From Eonycteris spelaea (Eukaryota; Chordata; Mammalia; Chiroptera; Pteropodidae): a stretch of 64,000 nucleotides of DNA. The translations under genes and the position numbers were made by a program. Location: NCBI GenBank assembly GCA_003508835.1, contig PUFA01000027.1, forward strand, positions 7,874,001 through 7,938,000, written 5' to 3'. Below are positions 46,641 through 59,527 of the stretch, one piece after another. The notes under the pieces were generated by a model that saw only the letters and a program-made list of their open reading frames with translations, searched no databases and had not been told where the DNA came from. Numbering within the stretch: position 1 is the first letter of the stretch; every line of letters starts with the position of its first letter.

Positions 46641-48639
46641 AATGGAGGGAATTAAAAAAGTAGACGTGTGCTCGACCATTCAAAAAGTCATAATTTGTAA
46701 AAAATAATAGAGTAATAGAGGTACACTTAAAAAATTAAATAAAATGGCCAGAAAAGGTAGAGAATGTTTCAAACACAATTAACAGCATAAGAAAGTTGTT
46801 TGTTTATTTTTTTTAATGAAATTTATATTGGCAGTTTTCAAGAGAAATGAGGCAAAGATCTGACAGGGATGAATTTTATTGAGAAGCGAAGGATACAAAG
46901 ATAGGGAAAATATATGGTAAACTGAGAGTTTTTATAACGTTATTTCTTTGTTAATCCTTAATTTTAAATGATGTTATTACAAAATAAGTATTTTTCAAAT
47001 TAGCAACATATAAGGATCGGTTCAAAGAAATACAATTAATGTTTGTCTGACCTTTAATTATTTGTGTTTTCTGTAGTTTTGAGCACAGGATCCTTTTTTA
47101 CCTTAACTTTAAATTATATACTTTTACAGAGAATTCTTTAAGAGATAAATACCTTGTATATCATTCTCATCTCTATTTTTTAACCTCAGAATTTGAATTT
47201 TGTTTTGCCCCTCTGCTCTGGATGATAGAAACCTTTATCTCCTTATTCTCTAGTCTGTACAATTCTCAGCTTGCAGATACCCATCTGCCAGATTATTCCT
47301 TTCTCATTCCTACTCCCTCATTTTTCCACCATCCACTACAAATGTAAAAAAGAAAAAGCAAAAGGCAACTTTTGTCATGTCTATAATGAGTGTATCAATT
47401 TTTCTTATTGATTTTCCCCATTTCCTACCAGCTAACACTTTTAAAGAGTAAAAAACAGTCCTCTCCTGCCTAAGCTTTTATACTTTCTTGGCAGAATGTG
47501 GTTTACAATGTACATAAAATAACTGTCTTTATAGCTGCTGGATATTTGCAGTTATAAATATACTTACATATCACTGCTTTAGTAAGATGATGGCTTACAA
47601 AATGTTTCTAAAGGATTTTGTATTCCTAGAAGAGCATAATATTTGTAAAAGCCTTTAGCATTTATATTTCAACTTAAAGGGGTTGTGTTATCATTATAAC
47701 TATGCGTCACAGCTATAAGTAGGGCCAATAAATAAATTTCATTTTCAAACAATAATGTTCTCATTGATGCTTGAATTTACAATCCTCTATCTTGTTTGAA
47801 AAGGTCCTGGACAACTTAATTTATACCTGAAAGATTTGTGATTATTCAATATATTCCATAGATGTTGGTGTGCTATTCAGAACTCAACACAGATACTAGA
47901 TATTCCATAAATGTCGAGTGACTTAGCATGAGCCTCTAACCCTGCAGCTGTCCCCAGTCACTTGGACAAAAGCCTTAACAATTGCTCATTCAGAATTATT
48001 CATTTTTAGTTCACAAACATTTCCTTTCATTTCACTTGGGTCAATTATCTAATTTTCTGAAAAACTCTAATAAAATGTGGACTTGCATATTAGGAGAATA
48101 AAACTATTCTATTTTGACAAACTTTTATGAAAAAAAAATTCTGGGTAGAGGTTTAGTTTGGGGGTTCATTTGCTGAGATTAAAGTTACATGTCTTTCAAA
48201 TAACCATGACCTTTTACTTGTCCCACATTAATAGATCCTCCAAAATCTCAACATTTGTTAAAACTGACACTGGAGAATTAAGGCAGCTTATTGCATCTTT
48301 TGAACTGATTAGATTATTCTGTAGCAAAATTGAAAAGTAAATAATAGACATTTATTGAATGGGCAGATCATTTGACATTAGGGTTTTTGCTTAAATTATT
48401 GAAACTACTTTGGGTTTTTGCTTAAATTACTGAAACTATTCCAAATGAAAACAAAGATAAATGTTTTGCAAATGCTACTTCCATTGAATAAAAAATTCTT
48501 GTTCATATATAAAGATGCTGTACTGGTCCCCTACTAGAGATGTTCCTTGAGAATTCTCTATTTAAGGAGAAATAACTGTTTTATTTTCTTAGCACTCTTT
48601 ATAATAAAGACAAGCATTTGAGACACTGGTAGGAGTTAA
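46641..48639. other. No gene recognised
   Basis: AT-rich. A 31-bp tandem duplication lies at 48381-48442. The 60-codon frame at 48158-48340 is unsupported. Confidence 0.5.
48381..48442. repeat. Two tandem copies of a 31-bp unit
   Basis: Both copies begin GGGTTTTTGCTTAAATTA and continue with one to four changes (ATTGAAACTACTTT against CTGAAACTATTCC). Confidence 0.93.
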
Positions 48640-48890
48640 GTATAGAATAATAATCACTATTACATTTTTCAATTTACTCTTTGCCAGATCGTTTTAATCA
48701 TTTTAACTATGAGAAATATCATAAGAATTCTATGAATGCATTTATATAAATTTTAAGAAATGTATAATTTTCAAGCCATTTTAAAAAGGGATACCTATGT
48801 TAAGTAACTCATAAGATTACACAGCTATTAAATAGCAAAGATAGGACTGTTACCCAATCTTCAGTCAATAACCTGAAACACCACATTGAA
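48640..48890 (+). mobile_element. MIR SINE, diverged
   Basis: TTTACTCTTTGCCAGATCG, TTTTAATCATTTTAACTATG, TTAAGTAACTCATAAGATTA and CACAGCTATTAAATAGCAAA keep MIR order. Confidence 0.58.
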
Positions 48891-49369
48891 TTTTTAGTAT
48901 CCTTTGTGTGGGGGGGAATATATTTCTTTGACTATCATGTTCTGGTTCACAGTTCTGTCGTCATTTTAAAAAATCTTCAAAGAGGTCTGGGAACATGTGA
49001 TCTAATGGACACAGTGACAGGTGTGCAGGTCCTGTGCCTGGCCCTAATTAAGACTTGTAAACATTGTATTTAAGCGCATATGTAGAACAAGTCACACAAT
49101 TGCTTCTAACAAGAAGGTGGCTTTTTAGGGTAAAGAGGAACTCTATAAATGCTTCTGATATATCTTCCATCAAAATATTACTTCTCTCTCATATATATGT
49201 TTATATATCCACAATGACCTCATATACACATTTAGTCTTAGAGAAGTTAGATTCATATCTGTAGGGTTTATGGAAGAGACTAGTAGGTAAAAACAAGAGG
49301 TGAGAATTTAGAACAACATAATTTGAAAAGCACTAGTGCAGGCCTGAAGGGAGTGGGGACTAGCTGGTA

Positions 49370-49600
49370 GTTAATATCTGTTGATAATTTCTATGTGCTA
49401 AACAAAATTCCAAATGCTGTCTTTATATGTATTAAATCATTCAATCCTCACAGCAATGCTTTGAAAATATATAAATATTATGTGACTTTACAAATAAAGA
49501 AGACTCATGGAAAATAACTACTCCTATGTCCAAAATCACATAGCTAGGCAATGGTTTGCATGTAGTCTATCTGGCTCCAGTTTCCATATTTTTCAACATT
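49370..49600 (+). mobile_element. MIR SINE
   Basis: TTTCTATGTGCTAAACAAAA, TTAAATCATTCAATCCTCAC, AAAATCACATAGCTAGGCAA and TCTATCTGGCTCCAGTTTCC are MIR landmarks from core to 3' end. Confidence 0.72.
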
Positions 49601-50584
49601 AAAGGGCTAGGTTTTTGTTTTGTTTTGTTTTGTTTTTAAATCAAGAGTGCAAAATCCTCCCGATATGTGACAATATAAAATTCCTAATGTGTGTGATTAA
49701 AGGCACTATCATGTTGATAACAATTGATTTATGCTAGTAGGACACTGTCTTTGTTTTATGATAAACCAACAAAGATTGTTAGTAATTGTGTAATTTTAAA
49801 AGAACAAAATCTAACTGGGTTCTTAACCTGTTACTGGAAGACAACCCGATTTCAACCAAGTCTTAAAAAATTATGAAACTTAGCCACATTTAAAATATCC
49901 ACAGATGTCCCAGACTCCAATACTTAATGTATCTGATTTGAATCACCTAATTAAGTGCTTAAGTCCCACAATTTCAGTCTCCTGGTCTAACGCACAATGT
50001 CAAAGATACCTAAGGACAAAACATCGAATAAAAGAAGTTTACTTCATGATGTATTTTATAACCAATTTTGGGAACTGATATGAACAACCATCTACCCTTT
50101 ACTTAAGACTCAAATCTTCCTTCAAGTACTCCTATCACACACACATTAAAGAGATGAAAATACCTGTAAACCACTGAATGTGTTTTATGTTTGTCTACAA
50201 TGGCAGTTTTTGTTATTTACCTAGTTTCACATCAAGTCTGTCACGTGGTTAGTTAAATTAAGGGCATCATTTTTTACCCAATATAAAAGATGTTTTAGTT
50301 TAAATCATGGTGACTGAAGGAAGATAAATTTAATTAAAAGAGTTTGACAAGTAGATGAATACTTGTGAAATTCCTATAGAAATTCTTATAGAAACTCTAA
50401 AAAGCTACTAAGAAAAACTGAATGCTTACTTTATTCACTGTTTTACATCAAAAGATATTGATTTCAATAACACATGTATTAACTAAATCATCCATCAAAA
50501 TGTAACGCTTATTTTGTGCATTAACAAGCTTAATATCTTCTATAAGTAATCAATTTAAATATAACCTAATTAAATTTTAAAATA
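49601..50584. other. No gene recognised
   Basis: AT-rich; a (TTTTG)n run at 49613-49637. No repeat family recognised. Confidence 0.5.
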
Positions 50585-50970
50585 TTTTTGTTCCTTTATT
50601 ATTTTTCAATTATAGTTGACATTCAATATTATTTTATATTAATTTCTGGTGTATGGCATAGTGTTTAGACATTTATATATTTTACAAAGTGACCTCCCTG
50701 ATAAGTCTATACTCAACTGGCACCATACATAGTTATTCCAATATTATTGACAATATTTCCTATGGTGTACTTTACATTCCATGACTATTTTGTAACCACC
50801 AATTTGTACTCCTTAATACCTTCCCATTTTTCACCCACCCCCCTAACCCCCATAAGTTTGTTCTCTGTATCTGAGGCTATTCCTGTGTTGTTTACTTTGT
50901 TAAGATTCCACTTATAAGTGAAATCATATGGTATTTATCTTTCTCTGTATGACTTCTAAAATATTTTCTC
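50585..50970 (-). mobile_element. L1 3' UTR, reverse orientation
   Basis: TCAATTATAGTTGACATTCA, TAATTTCTGGTGTATGGCAT, CATGACTATTTTGTAACCAC, CATTTTTCACCCACCCCCCT and ACTTATAAGTGAAATCATAT are typical of Laurasiatherian L1 3' UTRs read in reverse. The body is 5'-truncated. Confidence 0.78.
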
Positions 50971-53289
50971 ATTAAATATATTTTAATTCATCCACTATAT
51001 ATTTAATTCTTTTCAGATGGATTACTACTTTGCCATTATCATTTATTAAACAAACCCTTTTCCAATTATAAGTATTCTCACAGGTTGGATTTTTATTGGC
51101 AAGTAAATTTCTAGGCATATATAGTACTGCAGAGATTATAAATGAATACACTCAATTTTAATACATAACACAGGAAATTATGAAGCTATTTTTATGAAAA
51201 ATGGTATACCAAGTAGCTAACAAATTTGACAAACACTGTATAAATCAGAACTACATGAGTTTAGCAAAAATAGAACATTAAAGTAAATACATACACCAGC
51301 ACATAATAGAATACTTAATATGTCAAGCCCTGAAATTTAAGTTATGAAATGAACACTACTAAAAAGTAAAATAAAATACTGGTTCAAATTTCCTAAAAAT
51401 TCTGGTTTCTTTTTCTAGTCAAGAAAAGTTAAAATCCAGAAAATGTTGAACAAATAAGAGTTTTAAGAGAGACTGCCATATTCTACTAAAGGACTATAAA
51501 TAAATCCTATTGTTTTTTTCCAGATAATTTTTAAATATTCTCACTAATATTTTTGAACTAGAGTTTATAGCTCTAAATAAACTAAAAAGATATTTTATAT
51601 AAATAATTTTAAAATAGCATTTCCTATTCCATCATTAAATAAGACTAATATTATATCAAACTAAGCTATTCTACCAATCCACTTATGAAAAATTTACCAA
51701 AATCAACAAAACAAGACATTGTCACAAATTAACTTCCCTGGGCTGCTTTTTATTATGGAGACTAAAGATGTATTCTTTGGGTTTTAGCTTCTAGTCTTGA
51801 CCCTATTAGTTGATCTAAAAACTTGATTTAGGATTCAGGTATAAAATAAAGAAATAGGACTCTGAGTATACTTTCACTTCAAAATTATATTTCCAACCTT
51901 GTTTAGAACACTTGCTTTCCGAAGACAAAATGGGTACAGGAAAGAAATAAGTTTTTAAAAATACAAAATTGTATATATTTATAACAGCATTTTCACTAAA
52001 ACTATATTATTTACTGTTTTCAAAACTTGGCATATTTTCTTGCAAACAAATAGCTTATATTATGAAAAGATAATGATACTGTATGCCCTGACATGAAAAC
52101 TTAGTTAATAATAGAAAAGGATTCTTCCAAGTTCAGATGGATTTGCAACAATTCTTTGCCTCCCACACTTGGATTTTTTTTTTTTTTTTTAATCTCTATA
52201 ATGTAAGAGCCAAGAAGCTGTGGCAGGAAAATGAACAAGCAGTTGTTCAAAGTTATTGTGTCAGATCCTGATGATTACATATTTATGGAGAAATAAGTGT
52301 CCTTGAAACCATGTTTAGAAGGCAAGAGACTAGAGACAAAAAGATAAAAGCACCAGGAAATGTTTTTTTCTTTGAAAGAAGATAAAAATGCACATGAATA
52401 TTCAACATTTTTATATATTACAGCTCAATTTGTATGGATGAAGAAGACATAGTGAGGTACTTTTAATGAGCTGAATGCCTTCTCCTTTGGGTGTTTTATT
52501 AACCCAGGGTATTTTTCCTGCTCTGTAGATATTCGGTTATGTAATTTCACTAAAAGTTAATAGAAAGGCTAGAACCAAGCTTTTCTGTTTATGAGGCTAC
52601 ATCTAAACACATATCGCTCCCCTGAAATTTCGTATCTGTCTTTCATTTCATAATGCATTGATTTATTTTCCTCATCAAATAAACAAATGCTAAAGCTAAA
52701 AAAAAAGCAAAAACTATATTACTTCATAGATGGTCACCATCTGAGCACGAACTTTCTGGTGTTTAAAGACGAAGCAGTGCTTTTGAGATTTCGAACATTT
52801 ACATATTACCCACAGTCACATGTGCCTTTGATGTTGGATTATCTGAAAATAATTTAGTGGCACTTGGATTTGAACTTCTATATAATCTGACCTAGAAGTA
52901 TTAGTTTTGCCTTCAACAACTGAACTCCATTTTGAATTTCATCACCAGAATCTTTTTTTTTTCTAAAACGCTTTTATAAAAATGGCCACTAGAGCCCCTG
53001 ATTTGTGCCCCAATTTTCATAACTACATATTTAGCTATATCTTTAAGAAGCTCTTTTATTATGTTTACTACTAAAAGAGTAAGAATAGACTGGTTAGGGA
53101 AGCTACAGACAAAATCAAATAATCAGAGTAGTTCATGCTTTTGGTCACCACTTTCTTTTCCCCCAGGCTCAGAAATCTGTTGGTTTTTATTGCCTTAACC
53201 GTGTCATTCTGATAATTCAACAGAAGATGAATTAGTACCCAATTGAGCTCAATATGCAACTGGGAGCTATGACATTTATGTAAAAATCA
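50971..53289. other. No gene recognised
   Basis: AT-rich, no named repeat; a T-run at 52173-52190. The 62-codon frame at 53071-53259 (-) is unsupported. Confidence 0.5.
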
Positions 53290-53470
53290 ATGGTATTAAT
53301 ACATAATATTTGCTTACATGTGTCAGGCACTATGCTAATAAGCTAATTCTCCCAATGAGATTTGATAAGTACTTATATTTTGCTCATGTATTGACATAAA
53401 ACCAAAGCTTTGAACAGATATAGTGCAACGGCCAAGATCCCATAGCTGAGCCAAAGTCAAAGGAATTATT
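53290..53470 (+). mobile_element. MIR SINE
   Basis: TTACATGTGTCAGGCACTAT followed by GCTAATAAGCTAATTCTCCC and CCAAGATCCCATAGCTGAGC matches MIR core and 3' part. Confidence 0.68.
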
Positions 53471-55544
53471 ATGAAATAATCACTTCCTCAAAGAAGTTAG
53501 ACTCCTTAGCGTGCATACAAAGTTTTCTTCCATTATCTTTTAGCCTACTTTTGTGGGCTAGTTCTATCTTTGCTTCTGGATAAACTCTCAAGAAACATCC
53601 ACAGCTTTCTAATTCCCTTTCATCAAAAGAATAATTTCATTTCACTAGTTAGAAATGTCCACTTAATGCAAAAATCTAAGTTCAAGATGGGCTTTTCCCA
53701 TCTTGAGCTCATTTCAGGCTGAGAAATCTGTAGTGATGATGCCATTAGGTGTTTTCTTCTCCTCCTCTCTACCCCATTAATAAACTGTGTGATTCAGTAC
53801 AGGTCAGATTGGGGGGGGAGGATGGGAGCAGTTGTTATTGACATGGAGTCAGGGTCCTCTGGGTGACAGGACAACTGATTTGAGAGGAGAGGGAACACAT
53901 GTGCCAATTTCTCAAGCATTCAACCACAGTGAATGCTGAACTTCCTCTAATATGGAATTTTCATCTCCCAGCTGGTGGCTTCCACTTCCTTCCCTGAGTT
54001 TCCGGAGGCCAACCTTTGGTCCTCTTTGGCAGAGAAACTTTCAAAAGGGCTTTATACCAACTCTTTCCCAAGAATAGCCAAACCTATACATCCTTCCCCA
54101 CCACAGACGTCACTGTAGTTTACTCCTGATGCAGTTTTCCAGCTCTCTAAGATCAGGGCAGGGGTATCTCAGTGTCTCATGTTTTCAGGCACATTTATTA
54201 ATCTCCAAAACACTGAGAAGCATTAACAGGCCCTGTGAACGGACACTTTGAAGCTTCTCCAACTTGATTTCAGGTGAGGAGGAAACATTCTCCCCTTCAT
54301 AAAGCATCCCCTTCCATTCCTCCCCGGGAAGGGATAAAAACACTGATAACTTGGGCCAAACAGCCTTCTTCAGGTTTCAACACCCTCATCAAAACTCCAG
54401 CTACCCCTAAAATGCCCTCATAGTGCGAATAAGCTCAGAAGTGAAAAACTGGATTTTTACTATTTCCTTTCCAAGTCCCATGTAAGCGGTATAGATACGA
54501 CTTGAAATATGCCCAACACATCAGCACAAGTCTTGCATACCTCGGTTTTAATTCTCCCATTGTAATACCCTGTATGATATCTTAGAAAAAGGTTAAAGAG
54601 AGAAAGGAGAATTTTCCCAGCTGTAACCTTGAAACTATCTGATGAATGGATTTATAGAATCAAATCTGCACAGACTATTTATCCAACCTGAGCAATCCCA
54701 AATAACACCTCAAGGACTGAGCACTCTTGATTCAAATTATTAATGTCAACCAGAAAAAGGGGTAGCAAATCCCCAATCCTTCAAAATCTCAAGAACATAT
54801 GTATAGTCATAATCTAATCAAAAATTTAATTTTACTCACCTTTGCATATATGTTATAAATGTGTATATCATACACATATATACATATGTATATATTATAG
54901 CAATTCACACAAAGAAAATGTAAAGTAATTTCTAACCATGTCCTACTAAAGATAAAATACAGTATACCGGTATAGGATAGAGAAAGGGCTCAAGTGCGCC
55001 CAATTTAAATGGAGGAACTTAGCCAGGCACTTCACACAAGTGAAGGAAATTGGAAATTAAAAGCTTATAAAGCTATTTGCCAGTACCCCAATAAAACTAT
55101 TCACTCTTAAAACTACAGACATACACAGTGAATTTAACATGTGTGGTATACCATACTCATGTTTAGAGAAAAATATTTCAACTAAATAACATACCAACTA
55201 CAACTCGAAGTTAATCACCATCCCACCCTGTTTAAACCTTTCAACTTTTTACTACTTTCGTGCTTCAGAAGAAAAAAAATATGACTAAAAAAAATCTTTG
55301 GCAGAATAATCTAATATTCAGTAGTTTATAAAGTTAGATGATAACTCACCCAATCTCTAGTCCAGAAGGATTCAAGAATTTCCTGATGGGGAGGGAAGAG
55401 GAAAAGATCATGATCAGAATCACCTGGGAAACACCCTGCCCCCTCTCCACCTGGTCTACCTAAAGCTACTGGTGTGGGAAAGCTAATTATGCATGTACAG
55501 TGTGAGAAATACCGAATATAGCATATTCCCACTAATCAAACCAC
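53471..55544. other. No gene recognised; GC-richer unique block at 53.69-54.4 kb
   Basis: The block contains no recognised repeat and stands out by composition from its AT-rich surroundings. It lies about 2.5 kb before the CpG island. A TA/CA-rich stretch is at 54848-54900. Confidence 0.5.
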
Positions 55545-55670
55545 TGTCTATCTTTTTTCAGGTTGAGGAAACTGGCCCCAAACTATTAAATGACTTGTTT
55601 TAGACCACACATTAGTAAGCAAAGCTCCAACAAAAATCTTCAGACTCCTTTTACTCTATCATACATGAAA
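55545..55670 (+). mobile_element. MIR 3' half
   Basis: TTTTCAGGTTGAGGAAACTG, then AATGACTTGTTTTAGACCAC and AAGCAAAGCTCCAAC follow the MIR 3' half ('ttacagatgaggaaactg ... ggtcacacagctagtaagtggcagagc'). Confidence 0.62.
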
Positions 55671-56384
55671 CTGAAATATCAAAGTAGCTTAGCTCATGGG
55701 TTTGGCATTACATTTGTTTTATATTCCAGAAGTTTCCTTATCTTCCATCAGTGCCGTGCTCCCACTTCCCCCAAGTATCTCCTTCCAAATAGGTTAGATT
55801 CACAGAACTGTTCAAAAGTTTTTTTGGTTTTTTGTTTTTGTTTTTGTTTTCAATAAGATATACATAGTGCAAGGGTTTTGGTTAACTCAATTCGCAAATT
55901 TAACCTTAACTTTCTTTTCATGTAAAAATCAGCATTATCTCTAAATGCAGACAAGAAAGAAATAAGGGAAACTTATTTTCAAATTTTTGAAGCAATTTCC
56001 TGCTATTTTGTTACCCAGCCTTGTTTCAGCCCAATAGTACGATTTCATTAACTAGGTCTGCTTGTCTCATGAGAACCCTCTACATTTTACTCTCAGCATA
56101 GACTTCGATTTTTTACTGTCTAACTTCAGGTCATATTTGTTCAGTGGAATAAAAGATGACAGTTTGGAATGACGAAACTATACCATAGACACGCTAATTT
56201 AAAATATTTACTGCTTCCATCCGATCAAATCTCTCCACTCTGCCCACTGCCTCTCAATCCACTCACTCCAAAAAATAAAAGGGAGGAAGAACTATTTTGG
56301 AACTTCAGATCTTGGGATGTTATGTATCTAAGCAGACAAACTTAAAAACAGTGCTGCCTATGGATTTTTGCCAAAAATACCTGG
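55671..56384. other. No gene recognised
   Basis: AT-rich sequence leading into the CpG island; a (TTTTTG)n run at 55818-55850. The open frame 55590-55856 ends in this run. Confidence 0.5.
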
Positions 56385-56960
56385 GCGGAGAGGTGGGGTG
56401 TCCTCTTGGTATGATGTCCGCCGCCGGGACAAGTGGGGTTCACCCGGCCCGTGTAGCCTGGGGCTCCCCGAGGCTCCCTGGAAGAAAGGACGTCTAGGCC
56501 TGACACACTCAGCCTACCAGGCCTAGAGCGCAGGGCGGCGTGGAGGCCTGGCCAAGGGAGGATGGGCCAGCTTCCCGGAGCCAGGCGGGCCCTGCGCTCA
56601 GGACCTAGGCTCCTTCAGACAGTGCCTGCTGGTTGTGCCTCCTGCCTTAGGCTCCAGACCCCCGCACCCCACCCTCCCGACGAAAGCCAGGTCCCCGCCC
56701 GCACTGCTGCAGCTGCTCCTTCCAGCCACAAGGCACCTGCCAGGGTTCCCTGTAGCTCCTCTCCGCCCCGCCTCCCCGTTCCCGCCCGGAAGGGAGGACC
56801 CGCGGCGCCCCAGGCCTCTGCACGCCCCAGCCCCTTTGTGTTCTAGCGCATCAGAGACACAAGATCCACGTCATCTTGCCAGAGTCCCACAAGGGCCAGC
56901 GGCCATGCTTTTAACCCAAACCCGATGTCCCAGCGCCTAGCCCGTCCTGGGGCCAGGGTC
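56385..56960. promoter_or_regulatory. CpG island, candidate promoter
   Basis: Roughly 38 CpG dinucleotides counted by eye in about 600 bases, against a strongly CpG-poor window. Sp1-type GC boxes occur at 56693-56700 (CCCCGCCC), 56763-56772 (CCGCCCCGCC) and 56781-56789 (CCCGCCCGG). No TATA box is evident. Such islands usually mark TATA-less promoters, but no spliced exon or conserved protein can be seen beside it. The frames at 56562-56940 are open mainly because the region is GC-rich. Direction is undetermined. Confidence 0.75.
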
Positions 56961-57479
56961 CACTATATCGTCTAAGGCTGAGTTGAGAGGCTGGCGCACT
57001 CAAAACTGATCCTGAGTCGATCATTCCACATCCTCCCCAACTTGTTTCCACTGCGATCCCCTCTTCCCCAGGTCCCCGCCACCAAGTAAACTACATAGAA
57101 CAATAAACAAAAGATGCCACTGTATTTCTACTCTCCCATCTTTTTAGATTTTTCTTAATCGGTTTCCCCTCCATTTCTTTTTCTTCCTGGCCATCTTTAG
57201 TGATACACAACGACCAAGGGACCATCGATCTGATCCTCCAACATCCTTGACAGAACAGCTTTCAGATCTAATTTATCAAAAGCCAGCATGGGTTGTTTCT
57301 CTAACTTTTCAAAGTGTCAGGTGAAACAAATGTGACCAACACAGCATTGCAGCGCTGGACACTGAAACTGTAGCTTTCCTTCAATCTGCCTCTGAATTTT
57401 TTTCTTTTCCATCCACAATCCTCAATGAATAGGCTCTTTTCAAGTACTCACGAAATTTCATCACCCATTTAATCTAAGC
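56961..57479. other. No gene recognised; downstream flank of the CpG island
   Basis: Mixed composition with pyrimidine-rich patches. A minus-strand match to a splice donor (GTGAGTACTT near 57440) is too weak to call an exon. Confidence 0.45.
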
Positions 57480-57691
57480 CAGGGTTTCTCAATCTCAACA
57501 CTGCTGATGTTTGGGGCAGGATAATTCTGTTTTGCGAGGACTCTCCTGTGCATTGTAGGATGTTTAACAACATCTTTGACCTCAGCTGACTGATACCAGT
57601 AGAACCTCAAAAGTTATTACAACCAAAAATATTTCCAGATATTACCGAAGCTTCCTTGGATGCAGACCATCTTCCCTTTAAAGAACCACTT
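57480..57691. mobile_element. hAT-Charlie MITE with 8-bp target duplication
   Basis: It begins CAGGGTTTCTCAATCTCAAC and ends TTTAAAGAACCACTT, a diverged inverted terminal repeat. GTTTGGGGCAGGATAATTCT, GTGCATTGTAGGATGTTTAA and AACCAAAAATATTTCCAGAT are familiar internal motifs. ATCTAAGC (57472-57479) and ATCTAAAC (57692-57699) are the target duplication with one change. Subfamily not assigned. Confidence 0.85.
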
Positions 57692-57699
57692 ATCTAAAC

Positions 57700-58479
57700 C
57701 ATGCAAGTACTGAATTCCACAAGTAACTTGGAAAAAGCTACTTCTTTACATTATAAGTTATTCCAGGTATATTTTAAGTGACACGGAAAAACATTTAGGG
57801 CTTTCCTGGGGCTATCATATATACTTTATCAACCTATATTATTCAAAACTGAAAGCAAATGGAGTGCATGGTAATTACTGGCATTTTATGTTCTATTTCC
57901 TTTCCCTAAATCGCACAGAAGCTAAAAAAATAGACTTCAGGGGAAAAAAAAATAAGATTAATTTTCCCAAATGTGGGGAAATGGATGGATACACTACAAG
58001 AGAATTATAGATCACCTGAAAGGAAAATGCATAAAAAATTTAAGGCTAAACTGATAAAAATGGAGGAAAATACAGTGTATTAGACAAAGGTGCAGACCTT
58101 ACCTCATCTATAAAACCAATTTAATGAAAAGATGTTATATATTAAATTAAATTAAAATACATATATTTTCTGATAAAAGGTCTAATGCCAGTTCTTAGTT
58201 TCCTGATCATGGAGGAAAAATTATACTAAAATAATTATGTTAAATATATTCACATAATTTCTAAGAGATTAATTCAATCTGTAGCAATGAAAAGTGTGGT
58301 TCATGTGAAACAAATTTACTAAGTAGCTAAAATAAAGGCATTCAACAAAGATTATGGCATTATCACTGTTAACTGGACATTGTTTAGAGCTCTGATTTTG
58401 ACTCACCCCTATGGACATCCCACAAAAACACTCACTTTTCTTGCAGTGACTTTACGTTACCAATCATAAATTCTTCATG
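57700..58479. other. No gene recognised
   Basis: AT-rich with no recognised repeat. Confidence 0.5.
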
Positions 58480-58650
58480 TGTCTTGCACTTTTCAAATTT
58501 CAAATAATTTTTATATCTATTATCTCATTTATTATTCATAGATATCTGAAAAAAAGTTGGGTAAAATCAGTCTTCCATCTTGGAGCAGGGCAAACTGAAG
58601 CTATGAAAATGTAAGTCCTGCCCCAACAAGAGTCAATAAACAAGATCAAG
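58480..58650 (+). mobile_element. MIR SINE, diverged
   Basis: TGTCTTGCACTTTTCAAATT, ATCTATTATCTCATTTATTA and GGGCAAACTGAAGCTATGAA keep the MIR core order. Confidence 0.5.
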
Positions 58651-58665
58651 GACTCACATTTGGTT

Positions 58666-58735
58666 TTGATCCTATATCCTTTCTACTCTTCCTGACTCAT
58701 ACCTGTTCTTGATCCTATATTCTTTCCACTCTTCC
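58666..58735. repeat. 27-bp direct repeat with 16-bp spacer
   Basis: TTGATCCTATATCCTTTCTA (58666 onward) recurs as TTGATCCTATATTCTTTCCA (58709 onward); both end ACTCTTCC/CACTCTTCC. Period 43. Confidence 0.9.
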
Positions 58736-58879
58736 AAATTAACTTTTATAATTGGTATGCCTTTCTCTACCTCACTGACTTGGCTGTCAGTTGACAGTTG
58801 TTTATGAATTCTCCACAATACACAATTAGGCTCAACACACTTAATAAAGAAACTCTCTATTCTTTGTGGAGATTTGAAG

Positions 58880-58985
58880 ATCCAGAAATGGATAATCCTG
58901 AATTCCAGCTTCAGGCTAGAGCCAAATTACTCCATGACTCTGGGTAACTCTGGAGTCTCAGTTGTCTCATAACGACCCATGCTTT
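58880..58985 (-). mobile_element. MIR fragment, reverse
   Basis: ATCCTGAATTCCAGCTTCAG, TACTCCATGACTCTGGGTAA and GTCTCAGTTGTCTCATAA resemble the reverse MIR tRNA-like and core region. Confidence 0.45.
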
Positions 58986-59470
58986 CAAGACCAAAAGAAG
59001 ACACCCAGAAAAGCTCTTCTGTTGACAGACTTGAAAACAACCTCATCAAGTACACCCAAGAGGTGTCTTAAAATATAAAGAGGGAAAAATTCTTTTCCAG
59101 TGTTAATTAGCAATCTACGAGATTTTTGAAAATAGTTCTTTAAACTTGCCTTTAATGAATAAGCAGGTGGTTAACAGAAGCAGACAGAGATGAATGAACA
59201 AGGCCAACCTATGTTAGTAAGTAAAGTATGAGAGAAGGAAGTTGAAAATCTTGAGTTTTTCCTAATAGAAAAATCCAAAAGGACTTATTGAGACTATCTA
59301 TGAAACATGTGGGAGTCCCTTACTTGGAACTTTTTCTGCATTTCTCTTCAAACAACAAAGAAAGTTAGTTATAGATTGGGTAGATTAATGAAGTATTGGA
59401 AGTTATTAGTGAAATTCAGGATAAACAGCTAAAGTTTGGAGAACACTTTAACAGTGCTTTAAGAACAAAA

Positions 59471-59527
59471 CTTGGGTTGGGCAAATTAGGATTTTGATAG
59501 TTTATGTACCAGAAATGAGCTAAATGA
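59471..59527 (+). repeat. Copy 1 of a 57-bp dispersed direct repeat
   Basis: CTTGGGTTGGGCAAATTAGG onward to AGCTAAATGA. It matches 60589-60645 at 50 of 57 positions without gaps. The family is unknown to me. Confidence 0.88.

Noticed and set aside
56562..56940. Protein-coding frames of 94 and 101 codons in the CpG island
   Set aside because: They overlap in two registers, are rich in proline and alanine as expected of GC-rich DNA, and match no family.
57430..57460. Minus-strand splice donor GTGAGTACTT
   Set aside because: The preceding bases (TTTC) fit poorly and there is no open frame or acceptor to pair with it.
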